Shown: piece by piece, positions 49,225 to 57,597 of the stretch
How positions within the stretch are numbered: position 1 is the stretch's first letter
How the letters are laid out: the number at the start of each line of letters is the position of its first letter
NCBI GenBank assembly: GCA_004557735.1
Contig: SFFV01000003.1
Span: forward strand, 62,001-126,000
From: Clostridiales bacterium
GTDB taxonomy: Bacteria > Bacillota > Clostridia > Oscillospirales > Oscillospiraceae
Length of the DNA: 64,000 bases
Reading direction: 5' to 3'
Program-made: the position numbers and the translations under genes
The notes under the pieces: generated by a model
Databases searched by the model: none
What the model was told of the DNA's origin: nothing
What the model saw: the letters and a program-made list of their open reading frames with translations, nothing else

Positions 49225-51636
49225 ATGTACCGGGTTGTGAAGCGCGACGGCAGGATCGTTGACTTTGAGATCAGCAAGATCGCCAACGCGATGAAGAAGG
49301 CGTTTGACGCGACCGAAACCAATTATAACCAGAGCGTGATCGATTTTCTCGCCATTATGGTCACGGCGGATTTCCAGCCGAAGATCAAGGATGAGCTCAT
49401 CCACATTGAGGATATTCAGGACAGTGTCGAGAGCGTCCTCTCCCGCGGCGGCTACGAAAACGTCGCCAAGGCGTATATTCTCTACCGCAAGCAGCACGAA
49501 AATCTCCGCGCCGTGAGCGACACGGTGCTCGACTACAAGAAAACCGTCGATAACTATCTCAAGATCAACGACTGGCGCGTGAAGGAAAACTCCACCGTCA
49601 CCTACTCCGTCGGCGGTCTCATTCTTTCCAACTCCGGCGCGATCACCGCGAACTACTGGCTGAGCGAGGTGTACGACGAGGAGATCGCCAACGCCCACCG
49701 CAACGGCGATCTGCATCTGCACGATCTGAGCATGCTCACCGGCTACTGCGCCGGCTGGAGTCTCAAGCAGCTCATCCAGCAGGGTCTCGGCATTCCGGGC
49801 AAGATCAACTCCACCCCGGCGAGCCATCTGAGCACGCTGTGCAACCAGATGGTCAACTTCCTCGGCATCATGCAGAACGAATGGGCGGGCGCGCAGGCGT
49901 TCTCCTCGTTCGACACATATCTCGCGCCGTTCGTGCGCGTGGACGGTCTCAGCCAGAAGGAAGTCAAGCAGTGCATCCAGTCGTTCATCTTCGGCGTGAA
50001 CACGCCGTCCCGCTGGGGCACGCAGGCGCCGTTCTCCAACATCACGCTCGACTGGACCGTTCCGGCCGACCTGCGCGATCTGCCCGCGATCGTCGGCGGC
50101 AGGGAGCAGGACTTCACCTACGGCGACTGCCAGAAGGAAATGGACATGGTGAACAAGGCGTTCATCGAGATCATGACCGAGGGCGACGCCAACGGCCGCG
50201 GTTTCCAGTACCCGATCCCGACCTACTCCATCACCAAGGACTTTGACTGGAGCGAGACCGAGAACAACCGCCTCCTCTTCGAGATGACCGCCAAGTACGG
50301 CACGCCGTACTTCTCCAACTACATCAACTCCGACATGGAGCCGAGCGACGTGCGCTCGATGTGCTGCCGTCTGCGTCTGGATCTGCGCGAGCTGCGCAAG
50401 AAGTCCGGCGGCTTCTTCGGCTCCGGCGAGAGCACCGGCTCGGTCGGCGTCGTGACGATCAACATGCCGCGCATCGCCTACCTCGCCAAGACCGAGGAAG
50501 AGTTCTACCAGCGGCTCGACCGCATGATGGATATCGCGGCCCGCTCGCTCAAAACCAAGCGCACCGTTATCACCAAGCTCCTCGACGCCGGGCTCTACCC
50601 CTACACGAAGTACTATCTCGGCACCTTCGAGAACCACTTCTCCACGATCGGTCTCGTCGGCATGAACGAGACGTGCCTCAACGCCCGCTGGCTGCGCAAG
50701 GATCTCACGAATCCTGAGGCGCAGGAGTTCACCAAGGCCGTGCTCAACCATATGCGCGAGCGTCTGAGCGATTATCAGGAAAAATACGGCGATCTCTACA
50801 ATCTCGAAGCCACCCCGGCGGAGAGCACGTCCTACCGTCTTGCCAAGCATGACCGCGCGCGCTACCCCGAGATCATCACCGCCAACATGAACGGCACGCC
50901 GTACTACACCAACAGCTCCCACCTGCCCGTGGGCTACACGGAGGATATTTTCTCCGCGCTGGATATTCAGGACGATCTCCAGACGCTGTACACCTCCGGC
51001 ACGGTGTTCCACGCCTTCCTCGGCGAAAAGCTGCCCGACTGGCGCGCTGCCGCCGATCTTGTGCGCAAGATCGCCGAGAACTATAAGCTGCCGTACTACA
51101 CGATGAGCCCGACGTACTCCGTCTGCCACGACCACGGCTACATCACCGGCGAGCACTTCACCTGCCCCGAGTGCGGCAAGGACACCGAGGTATGGAGCCG
51201 CATCACCGGCTACTACCGCCCCGTGCAGAACTGGAACGACGGCAAGGTGCAGGAGTTCAAGGACCGCAAGGAGTACAACATCGGCCACAGCCACTTCACC
51301 GGCGGCATTCACCGCCATGAGACCGGATGCTGCTGCAGCGACACCGTCGCCCACGGCATGCAGCCCGAAGAGGTCGGCGCCGTTTCCGCCGTGCGCACCG
51401 CACAGCTCTTCACCCGCACGACCTGCCCGAACTGCCGCGTGGCGGAAAAGCTGCTCGACAAGGCCGGGTTCGCCTACGAGAATCTGACCGCCGAGGAGCA
51501 CCCCGAGCTCTGCCGCGAATACGGCATCCAGGGCGCGCCGACGCTCGTGCTCTCCGACGGCGTGCATTTTGAGAAGTATTACGGCGTCGCCGAGATCAAG
51601 AAGCTCCTCGCCGAAACGCTGCAGAAGGCGGAATAA
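49225..51636 (+). CDS. nrdD: Anaerobic ribonucleoside-triphosphate reductase with C-terminal glutaredoxin domain
   Basis: Class III ribonucleotide reductase making dNTPs under anaerobiosis, 803 residues. N-terminal ATP-cone (MYRVVKRDGRIVDFEISKIA) senses ATP/dATP. The catalytic barrel follows, then a Cys-rich zinc site (FTCPECGKDTEVW) and the glycyl radical segment RITGYYRPVQNWNDGK. After about 715 residues comes an added glutaredoxin/NrdH-like domain (LFTRTTCPNCRVAEKLLDKA, CxxC = CPNC, then GIQGAPTLVL). This fits the redoxin-dependent class III subtype rather than the formate-dependent one. trxB follows 166 bp downstream. GGAGG lies before the ATG. Confidence 0.95.
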   Translation: MYRVVKRDGRIVDFEISKIANAMKKAFDATETNYNQSVIDFLAIMVTADFQPKIKDELIHIEDIQDSVESVLSRGGYENVAKAYILYRKQHENLRAVSDTVLDYKKTVDNYLKINDWRVKENSTVTYSVGGLILSNSGAITANYWLSEVYDEEIANAHRNGDLHLHDLSMLTGYCAGWSLKQLIQQGLGIPGKINSTPASHLSTLCNQMVNFLGIMQNEWAGAQAFSSFDTYLAPFVRVDGLSQKEVKQCIQSFIFGVNTPSRWGTQAPFSNITLDWTVPADLRDLPAIVGGREQDFTYGDCQKEMDMVNKAFIEIMTEGDANGRGFQYPIPTYSITKDFDWSETENNRLLFEMTAKYGTPYFSNYINSDMEPSDVRSMCCRLRLDLRELRKKSGGFFGSGESTGSVGVVTINMPRIAYLAKTEEEFYQRLDRMMDIAARSLKTKRTVITKLLDAGLYPYTKYYLGTFENHFSTIGLVGMNETCLNARWLRKDLTNPEAQEFTKAVLNHMRERLSDYQEKYGDLYNLEATPAESTSYRLAKHDRARYPEIITANMNGTPYYTNSSHLPVGYTEDIFSALDIQDDLQTLYTSGTVFHAFLGEKLPDWRAAADLVRKIAENYKLPYYTMSPTYSVCHDHGYITGEHFTCPECGKDTEVWSRITGYYRPVQNWNDGKVQEFKDRKEYNIGHSHFTGGIHRHETGCCCSDTVAHGMQPEEVGAVSAVRTAQLFTRTTCPNCRVAEKLLDKAGFAYENLTAEEHPELCREYGIQGAPTLVLSDGVHFEKYYGVAEIKKLLAETLQKAE

Positions 51637-51662
51637 AAAAGCGCCGGCGGCAAAGAATAAAG

Positions 51663-51690
51663 AAGAAGCCCGCCTCGGCGGGCTTCTTTT
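51663..51690 (+). terminator. Terminator between nrdD and trxB
   Basis: AAGAAGCCCGCC paired with GGCGGGCTTCTT, followed by TTG. The loop is very short (2-4 nt) and the U-tract partly lies in the stem. Confidence 0.7.
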
Positions 51691-51802
51691 GAAAAAGGCC
51701 AGCCTGCCGCAGCGCGCCTTCCGCGCCTGCACGCCCGCGGGCCGGGAAGCGCTCTCGCCTGCGGGCGCAAACTCTGCGAGGTTTTTGCCGGAGGAAAACA
51801 GC

Positions 51803-52720
51803 ATGTACGACATCATCATTGCCGGGGGCGGCCCGGCGGGAATGACCGCCGCCATTTATGCCCGCCGGAGCGGGAAAACCGTTCTTCTGCTCGAACGCGA
51901 GGGCTACGGCGGCCAGATCGCCTATGCGCCGTGCGTGGAAAACTACCCCGGCGTCGCCTCCGTCGGCGGTGCGGAGCTCGCCGAGCGGATGCTCGAACAG
52001 ATGCTCGCGCTCGACGCCGAAACCGACGTCGGCGAAGTGACCGCCGTGGAGCGCGCCGGAGAGAATTTCGCCGTCCGCACGGAGGACGGCGTATACGAAA
52101 GCCGCGCCGTGATCCTCGCCACGGGCGCGAAGCACCGCCATCTCGGTCTGCCGGGCGAGGAGGAGCTTCTCGGCCGCGGCGTTTCCTACTGCGCGGTGTG
52201 CGACGGCGGGTTCTATAAAAACGCCGTCACCGCCGTTGTCGGCGGCGGGGACAGCGCGCTGCAGGAGGCGCTGCTGCTCTCCGATATCTGTAAGACCGTG
52301 TATCTCATCCACCGGCGCGATACCTTCCGCGGCGACGCCGAAAAACAGGCGCGGCTCTTCGCGCGGGAGAACGTCAAGGTCCTCACGCCCATGGAGATCG
52401 CCGCTCTTCTCACCGGGGACGGCTCTCTCCGCACGCTGCGGCTGCGGAATACCGTTACCGGCGAAGAGTCTGAGCTTGGCGTGGACTGCCTTTTCGTTTC
52501 CGTCGGCCAGCAGCCGGAGCTTGAACGCTTTGCCGCGCTCGTGCCTCTCACCGCTCAAGGCTACGCCGCCGTGCCGGAGACCGGCGAGACGCCTGTCCGG
52601 GGCGTTTTCGTCGCCGGGGACTGCCGCGGCAAGCGCGTCCGCCAGCTCGCCACCGCCGTTTCGGACGGGGCGAATGCCGCGCTCGCGGCGTGCCGCTATC
52701 TCGACGGCGAGGAGAAATAG
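51803..52720 (+). CDS. trxB: Thioredoxin reductase
   Basis: FAD/NAD(P)H disulfide reductase, 305 residues. FAD motif IIIAGGGPAGMTAAIYARRS is at the N-terminus, the redox pair CAVC is in SYCAVCDGGFYKN near 135, the NAD(P) motif is VVGGGDSALQEAL, and the second FAD motif is GVFVAGDCRGKRVRQLATA. AGGAAA precedes the ATG at 51803. Next to NrdD with its own redoxin domain it is a good candidate for the reductase of that domain, although it could serve general thioredoxin too. Confidence 0.95.
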   Translation: MYDIIIAGGGPAGMTAAIYARRSGKTVLLLEREGYGGQIAYAPCVENYPGVASVGGAELAERMLEQMLALDAETDVGEVTAVERAGENFAVRTEDGVYESRAVILATGAKHRHLGLPGEEELLGRGVSYCAVCDGGFYKNAVTAVVGGGDSALQEALLLSDICKTVYLIHRRDTFRGDAEKQARLFARENVKVLTPMEIAALLTGDGSLRTLRLRNTVTGEESELGVDCLFVSVGQQPELERFAALVPLTAQGYAAVPETGETPVRGVFVAGDCRGKRVRQLATAVSDGANAALAACRYLDGEEK

Positions 52721-52997
52721 CCCTCATAAATCAGGTGACATAATTTATATCGCAGACCGGCGCAGGGATTGACATTATTTTTTAAATCTCCGCGCCGGTT
52801 TGTAACACAATATGCGGCGTTTCTTTTCCGGCAGCGCGTCTATATCTTGTTTTTTCCCGGAAAAAGCTGGAAAAGTGTCAAATTGGCAACGGAAATTGTT
52901 TCTTCTCCTTAACGATTTATCTTTGGCGTTATGTTAAGTTACAGACAGGTTATGTAAATTACGCAACCAATTCCGACCATGATCGAGGGAGCCTGTC
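52721..52997. other. AT-rich intergenic region before the SLH gene
   Basis: 277 bp without a gene. Contains an 8-bp inverted repeat with a 28-nt loop (52756-52763, 52792-52799) that may end trxB transcription, and several AT-rich tracts where I cannot pick one convincing promoter. Confidence 0.5.
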
Positions 52998-54836
52998 ATG
53001 AAATCCGCACGCCGATCCGCCGTATATCGTGTTCTTTCCGCAGCAGTCACCGTACTGCTGCTTATTGCGCTGCTGAGCGCGGGCGCGCTCGCCGCCGACG
53101 CGGGCGGTCTTACCGTGGAAACGCTCACATTCCGGGATGTTCTGGCGCTTTACGCCGCAGACCGGGACTCCTTCGGCGAGAATGCCTCGGAGACGGACGG
53201 CGAAGGCGTGACGAACGCCGCGAAGCGTCTGGCCGAAATGTTCACGTTCACCGTCGGGCTGAACTATGCCGGCGAAGGCTTCAACTGCAACTATTTCGGC
53301 AAGGATATTTCCGCGAAGATGGGCGCGGAGCCGTATACCGACGGCAACCGTCTCGCCTCCTACGATGTGGAGATCCTCCCCTGCCGCAGCTACGCCGTGG
53401 CTCTGCCGCAGGGGCAGACCACAACGATCTCGGTCTATCTCGCCGGGTACACCAACGCCGCGTCCGGCGGCGTGGAGGCGGTGCTCCACTACGTCTGGCA
53501 GGACCAGGGCGCATGGTACGCCGTGAAGGACGACAATCCGTACTACCGCGTCCGCTTCAACGGCAAAAGCGCACGCGCCCTTCCCGCCGACGGGCTTTCC
53601 ATGGCGCTTGCCCACGCCGAAAACGGCACCGCCGCTATCGGCGCGTGGGAAGATCTCTCCGCCGCGCCCGACGGGAACGGCGTTGTGACGCTCGCCAGCG
53701 GCACGCTGCTCGCCGGACAGGGCAGCGCGAATCTGATCGGTGTGACAGCCGACGTTTCCTCGCTCTCCAACGGTTCTCTCTCCCGTTCCCTGCTCGCCGT
53801 GAGCGACTTTCTCCGCGGCGACACGACGTACCAGACCGGCCCGCTCGTACACAGGCGCGACTGCTTTGAGGCCGGGACGCTGCACCGTGTGCCGGACGGC
53901 GAGGCGCTGCGCGAGGGCGTGACGTATGAATTTCGCGTCCAGTACGCCGAGGCGCTCTCCGTTGCGGCGGGGATGCACGGCGAGGACGTGGGTCTTGCCG
54001 TCCGCTCGGAGCTGACAGGCGAGATGTTCCCCGTTTCCGATTTCGTCTGGTACGGCAGCAGCGAGCATCTGACCGGAGATGAATACAGCCCCTACACGGT
54101 CTCGTTTACCTACACTCCCTCGCGCGAGGGCAGCACCGTATGCAGCTTTGTGCCGGTGAATCTTACCGGCGAGAGCAGCGCGCTTTCCGCCGCGCCCTTT
54201 CACGCCTGCACGGAGACCGCAGCCGCGGCCGTGAATACCGCCGCTGCCGAGACAGCGGGCCGTGAAGCGCCCGCCGCGGTCGAGACCGCCGTTTCCGCTG
54301 CGCCGGAGACCGCTCTCCCCACGCCGGAGGCGCCCTCTCTTGCCCAGCCCGCTCCCGGCAGCGCCACGCCGATGCCGCTGCGCACCGCCGACAGCGGAGC
54401 GCCCGCCACCCGCGCGCTGCTCGCGCAGACGCTCTGGACGCTTTTTGACCGCCCCACCGCCGGGAGCGACGTGTACTTCTCCGATCTCCCCGCCGACGGC
54501 GACGCGGCGCAGGCCATCCGCTGGGCGGCGCAGAGCGGGCTGATCGTCGGCTACGGCGACGGCACGTTCCGTCCCGATGAGCCGGTCACCCGCGAACAGA
54601 CCGCCGTGATCCTCTGCCGCTACGCCGCGCTGCGCGGCGCGGATACCTCCGCCGCTGGCGATCTCGCCGCGTGGAGCGACGGCAGCTCCGTCAGCCCGTG
54701 GGCGCAGCAGGCGATGCTCTGGGCCGTGCAGTCCGGGACGATCTCCGCGCACGACGACGGAACCATCGGCGCGCGGGAGACCGCGACCTGCGGCGCGCTT
54801 TCCGAGATGCTGATGCATTTGCAGGCGAAGCTGTGA
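52998..54836 (+). CDS. Exported protein with C-terminal SLH domain
   Basis: Secreted surface protein, 612 residues. Signal peptide of about 33 residues (ends SAGALAADA). Residues 35-400 form a beta-rich region that I do not recognise. An Ala/Pro/Thr-rich linker of about 80 residues follows (AETAGREAPAAVETAVSAAP). The C-terminal ~150 residues hold SLH repeats (YFSDLPADGDAAQAIRWAAQ, GLIVGYGDGTFRPDEPVTRE, then ISAHDDGTIGARE) that bind wall polymers. GAGGGAG lies before the ATG. Related to the SLH-M15 protein only in the SLH part. Function beyond surface location is unknown. Confidence 0.85.
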   Translation: MKSARRSAVYRVLSAAVTVLLLIALLSAGALAADAGGLTVETLTFRDVLALYAADRDSFGENASETDGEGVTNAAKRLAEMFTFTVGLNYAGEGFNCNYFGKDISAKMGAEPYTDGNRLASYDVEILPCRSYAVALPQGQTTTISVYLAGYTNAASGGVEAVLHYVWQDQGAWYAVKDDNPYYRVRFNGKSARALPADGLSMALAHAENGTAAIGAWEDLSAAPDGNGVVTLASGTLLAGQGSANLIGVTADVSSLSNGSLSRSLLAVSDFLRGDTTYQTGPLVHRRDCFEAGTLHRVPDGEALREGVTYEFRVQYAEALSVAAGMHGEDVGLAVRSELTGEMFPVSDFVWYGSSEHLTGDEYSPYTVSFTYTPSREGSTVCSFVPVNLTGESSALSAAPFHACTETAAAAVNTAAAETAGREAPAAVETAVSAAPETALPTPEAPSLAQPAPGSATPMPLRTADSGAPATRALLAQTLWTLFDRPTAGSDVYFSDLPADGDAAQAIRWAAQSGLIVGYGDGTFRPDEPVTREQTAVILCRYAALRGADTSAAGDLAAWSDGSSVSPWAQQAMLWAVQSGTISAHDDGTIGARETATCGALSEMLMHLQAKL

Positions 54837-54852
54837 TATACTAAACCATACA

Positions 54853-54886
54853 AAAGGCTCCCTCGTGTGCGGGGAGCCTTTGTTTT
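54853..54886 (+). terminator. Terminator of the SLH gene
   Basis: AAAGGCTCCC, 9-nt loop, GGGAGCCTTT, then GTTTTCGG. Confidence 0.8.
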
Positions 54887-54902
54887 CGGGAGGACGGCCG
54901 TT

Positions 54903-55418
54903 ATGAGCGAAAATACCCTCCCGCTCGAGATCGAGCGGAAATTTCTCATTGCGCTGCCGGACGCGGCGCTGCTCGAGGACAAGAGCGTGCAGCGTCTCGA
55001 TATTGCGCAGGTCTATCTCCGCGCCGGGGTCTCCGGTGCGGGCCGCCGCATCCGCCGCATCCGCAGCGGCGCGGAGGAGCGGTTTTTCTATACGGAAAAA
55101 ACGCGCGTCACCGCCGTCACGCGCATCGAGCGCGAGCATGAGATCTCCGCCGCGGAGTTTGAGGCGCTGCTTTCCGAGCGCGATGAGGCGCTCCGCACGA
55201 TCCAAAAGACGCGCTATCTTGTGCCGTTTGAAGGCCACACGCTGGAGATCGACGTTTTCCCCTTCTGGCATGACCGCGCCTTCTGCGAATGCGAGCTGCA
55301 AAGCGAGGACGAGCCTCTGCCGCTTCCGGACTGGCTGCACATATACCGTGAGGTGACGGCCGATCCGCGCTATACCAACCGCGCTCTCGCCCGCGCCGTG
55401 CCGGACGATACGCTCTGA
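54903..55418 (+). CDS. CYTH-domain protein
   Basis: Member of the CYTH (CyaB/thiamine triphosphatase) superfamily, 171 residues, which bind triphosphate substrates in an acidic tunnel with metal ions. The hallmark ExExK is seen in LEIERKFLI. Basic and acidic residues alternate on later strands (RRIRRIRSG, FFYTEKTRV, RIEREHEI, LEIDVFPFW). Likely a tripolyphosphatase or triphosphatase; some clade members are adenylate cyclases. GGGAGG precedes the ATG. It directly follows the SLH terminator, and no clear promoter is seen in the 17 bp between. Confidence 0.88.
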   Translation: MSENTLPLEIERKFLIALPDAALLEDKSVQRLDIAQVYLRAGVSGAGRRIRRIRSGAEERFFYTEKTRVTAVTRIEREHEISAAEFEALLSERDEALRTIQKTRYLVPFEGHTLEIDVFPFWHDRAFCECELQSEDEPLPLPDWLHIYREVTADPRYTNRALARAVPDDTL

Positions 55419-55424
55419 TCCGTA

Positions 55425-55454
55425 TTGCTTTTCTCCGGCAGAATATGGTATAGT
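55425..55454 (+). promoter_or_regulatory. Promoter of the ICMT-like gene
   Basis: TTGCTT (55425-55430), 18-bp spacer, TATAGT (55449-55454). Very similar to the promoter at 16576-16605, including TCCGG in the spacer. Confidence 0.6.
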
Positions 55455-55495
55455 AAAGGGGATAAATCCACCTCGACAGAAAAGGAGAATCCCCT

Positions 55496-56089
55496 ATGCC
55501 CTTTGACGGTTTGAGCCCCATTGTCTGCGGCGTGCTGGGCTATGTCAGCATCATCCTCTACGATCTCAATAATGTTACACACAATAACGACCGCATGCAG
55601 TCGCTCTACACCGTCGGCGCCGGTCTGATCGGTCTGGCGTTTTTCAGCACCGTTCTTCCGGGCCTCTCGGAGCCCAATTCTCTGCCCGCGGCGGTGCGCG
55701 TTATCGCCGGTATATTGGCGCTCGGCTTCTTCGTGCTGCTGATATATCTCACCTTCATCACCGGCGGGCGCACCAACTGGAAAGTCAAAGACGTCAAGAA
55801 GCGCTGGTGGGAAAAGGATCTCGTAACGACGGGCGCTTACGCTCTCTGCCGCCACCCGAGCGTTTGGGTCATGTTCTTTTTCTGTCTGCTGCTCATTCCG
55901 GCGGCGAACCTTGATCCGTGGTACGCCACCATTTTCAGCGTGTGCGGCCTGCTGCTGGCGATGTATGAGGACATCAACGTTTTCCCCGTGCTTATGCGCG
56001 GGTACAACGCCTATAAGGACACCACGCCGTTCCTCTTTCCCACAAAGGAGAGCATCCGGCGGTGCTTTAAGGGAAAGAAGGCCAAATAA
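55496..56089 (+). CDS. Isoprenylcysteine methyltransferase-like membrane protein
   Basis: Membrane protein of 197 residues with about five hydrophobic segments. The C-terminal pattern TTGAYALCRHPSVWVMFFF followed by ED near 160 and RGYNAYKDTTPFLFP matches the ICMT/phospholipid methyltransferase family (SAM site in the R-H-P and E-E/D-x-x-L regions). Substrate unknown; bacterial members methylate lipids or modify membrane proteins. AAAAGGAG precedes the ATG. A GreA-family gene follows after 3 bp and a nucleotidyltransferase after it, so three genes share a transcript. Confidence 0.75.
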   Translation: MPFDGLSPIVCGVLGYVSIILYDLNNVTHNNDRMQSLYTVGAGLIGLAFFSTVLPGLSEPNSLPAAVRVIAGILALGFFVLLIYLTFITGGRTNWKVKDVKKRWWEKDLVTTGAYALCRHPSVWVMFFFCLLLIPAANLDPWYATIFSVCGLLLAMYEDINVFPVLMRGYNAYKDTTPFLFPTKESIRRCFKGKKAK

Positions 56090-56092
56090 TCC

Positions 56093-56596
56093 ATGCATGA
56101 CGAACTGACTGCCGTTGATATGCAAAAAATGCGCGAGGAGCTTCGCGAGCGCGAGGAGGTGCTCATGCCGAAGATCCTCGAGGACGTAAAGTTTGCCCGC
56201 TCGTTCGGCGATCTGAGCGAGAATTTTGAGTACAAGGCCGCCAAGGCCGAGCAGCGCAAAAACATGAGCCGCATCCGCTATCTCAAGCAGATGCTCGCCT
56301 CCGCCGTCGTGATCGACGCGAAATCCGACGCCGACGAGGTCGGCCTCTTTGACCGCGTCGTACTCTATCTGGAGGAGGACGGCGAGGAGATGACCGTCCG
56401 GTTCGTGACAACGCTCCGGCAGAACGCTCTCGAAGGGCTTATCAGCAAGGAGTCCCCGCTCGGCGAGGCGGTGATCGGTCATAAGGCCGGCGAGCGCGTA
56501 TACGTCCGCGTGAACGACGATTACGGGTATTACGCCGAGATCCGGTCCATTGAAAAAGGTCAGGACGACGATAGTCTTGAAATAAGCGCTTATTGA
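56093..56596 (+). CDS. GreA/GreB-family transcription elongation factor
   Basis: Transcript-cleavage factor type protein, 167 residues, acting in the secondary channel of RNA polymerase. The coiled-coil tip has SFGDLSENFEYKAAKAEQ, with the two acidic residues (Asp, Glu) that hold the catalytic Mg kept in the GDLSEN core. The C-terminal domain has SPLGEAVIGHKAGERVYV. Phe replaces the usual Ala after SEN, and the N-terminal lead is shorter in similarity, so it may be a paralog of the main GreA. It is tucked between two genes of unrelated function, with 3-bp and 40-bp gaps. Confidence 0.85.
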   Translation: MHDELTAVDMQKMREELREREEVLMPKILEDVKFARSFGDLSENFEYKAAKAEQRKNMSRIRYLKQMLASAVVIDAKSDADEVGLFDRVVLYLEEDGEEMTVRFVTTLRQNALEGLISKESPLGEAVIGHKAGERVYVRVNDDYGYYAEIRSIEKGQDDDSLEISAY

Positions 56597-56636
56597 TATT
56601 TTCCATCCGTTTTGATGCAACGAAAGGAGCGCATGT

Positions 56637-57539
56637 ATGTCCGCAACTCTGGTTATTATGGCGGCAGGGCTTGCCTCGCGCTACGGTGGGGCGAAGCAGA
56701 TCGAAAAGGTCGGCCCCGGCGGAGAGATCCTCATGGAGTACACCATTCACGACGCGCAGCGCGCCGGATTTGACCGGTTCGTCATCATTCTCCAGCCGCA
56801 GATGCTGGAGGACTTCCGCGCCGTGTGCGGCGAGCGGCTTGAAGGAAAGGCGCACGTTGATTACGCCTTCCAGAGCTTTGACGCCATGCCGGATTGGTTC
56901 ACCGTTCCGGAAGGCCGCACGAAGCCCTACGGCACCGTACCCGCCGTACTCAGCGGCAAGGCCGCGATCTCCGGCAGATTTGCCGTTGTAAACGCTGACG
57001 ACTACTACGGCCCCGGCGCTTTCACGCTGATGTACGAAGCGCTGGAAAAGCTCCCGGAAACGGGCCGCGGCTGCATGGTCGCCTACAAGCTGCGCAACAC
57101 CGTGAGCGATTTCGGCACCGTGACGCGCGGCGTTTGCCGCATTGACGGCGGCGAGATGACCGCCGTGGAAGAAACGTTCAGGATCGGCAAGGCGCCGGAC
57201 GGCTCCATCCGCTCGTATGCTTCCTCCGGGGAGGGCGTCGTGCTCGACGGCGAAAGCCCGGTATCGATGAACTTCTGGGGCTTCACGCCGTGGGCGCTCG
57301 GCGAGATGGAGACCTACTTCCATACGTTCCTCCGCTCCGAGGCAGGCAGGGAGCTCAAGAGCGAGTGCCTGCTGCCGACGATGGTCGGCGACATGCTCCG
57401 CGAGGGTTCGATGCACGTTGACGCCTGCACGACCGAGGAGGCGTGGTTCGGCATGACGTACCACGAGGACCGCGCCACGACTGCCGCCATGCTCCGCAAG
57501 CTCACCGCCGAGGGCATGTACCCGGAAAATCTGTACTGA
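56637..57539 (+). CDS. Sugar nucleotidyltransferase (UTP-glucose-1-P type)
   Basis: NTP-transferase of the GT-A fold, 300 residues; probably activates a sugar phosphate or a related phosphorylated compound. MAAGLASRYGGAKQIEKVGP is a variant of the usual GxGTRxxPxTK loop, seen in a subfamily where G-S-R-Y-G-G replaces G-T-R. VVNADDYYGP holds the metal Asp. The long C-terminal part (MNFWGFTPWALGEMETYF) is shared within the subfamily. In many genomes it accompanies choline-kinase-like genes; none is here. AAAGGAG precedes the ATG. Confidence 0.82.
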   Translation: MSATLVIMAAGLASRYGGAKQIEKVGPGGEILMEYTIHDAQRAGFDRFVIILQPQMLEDFRAVCGERLEGKAHVDYAFQSFDAMPDWFTVPEGRTKPYGTVPAVLSGKAAISGRFAVVNADDYYGPGAFTLMYEALEKLPETGRGCMVAYKLRNTVSDFGTVTRGVCRIDGGEMTAVEETFRIGKAPDGSIRSYASSGEGVVLDGESPVSMNFWGFTPWALGEMETYFHTFLRSEAGRELKSECLLPTMVGDMLREGSMHVDACTTEEAWFGMTYHEDRATTAAMLRKLTAEGMYPENLY

Positions 57540-57558
57540 CGCCGCATACGGAAAAACC

Positions 57559-57592
57559 GGCTCTTCGGAAACGATCCGAAGAGCCAGTTTTT
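57559..57592 (+). terminator. Terminator of the methyltransferase operon
   Basis: GGCTCTTCGGA, 5-nt loop, TCCGAAGAGCC, then AGTTTTTCG. It is directly before the convergent sugar kinase stop. Confidence 0.88.
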
Positions 57593-57597
57593 CGCAT

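Noticed and set aside
49150..51855. Minus-strand open frame of about 900 codons opposite nrdD
   Set aside because: Shadow of nrdD; the translation is low-complexity Val/Ala/Leu/Gly/Arg without motifs.
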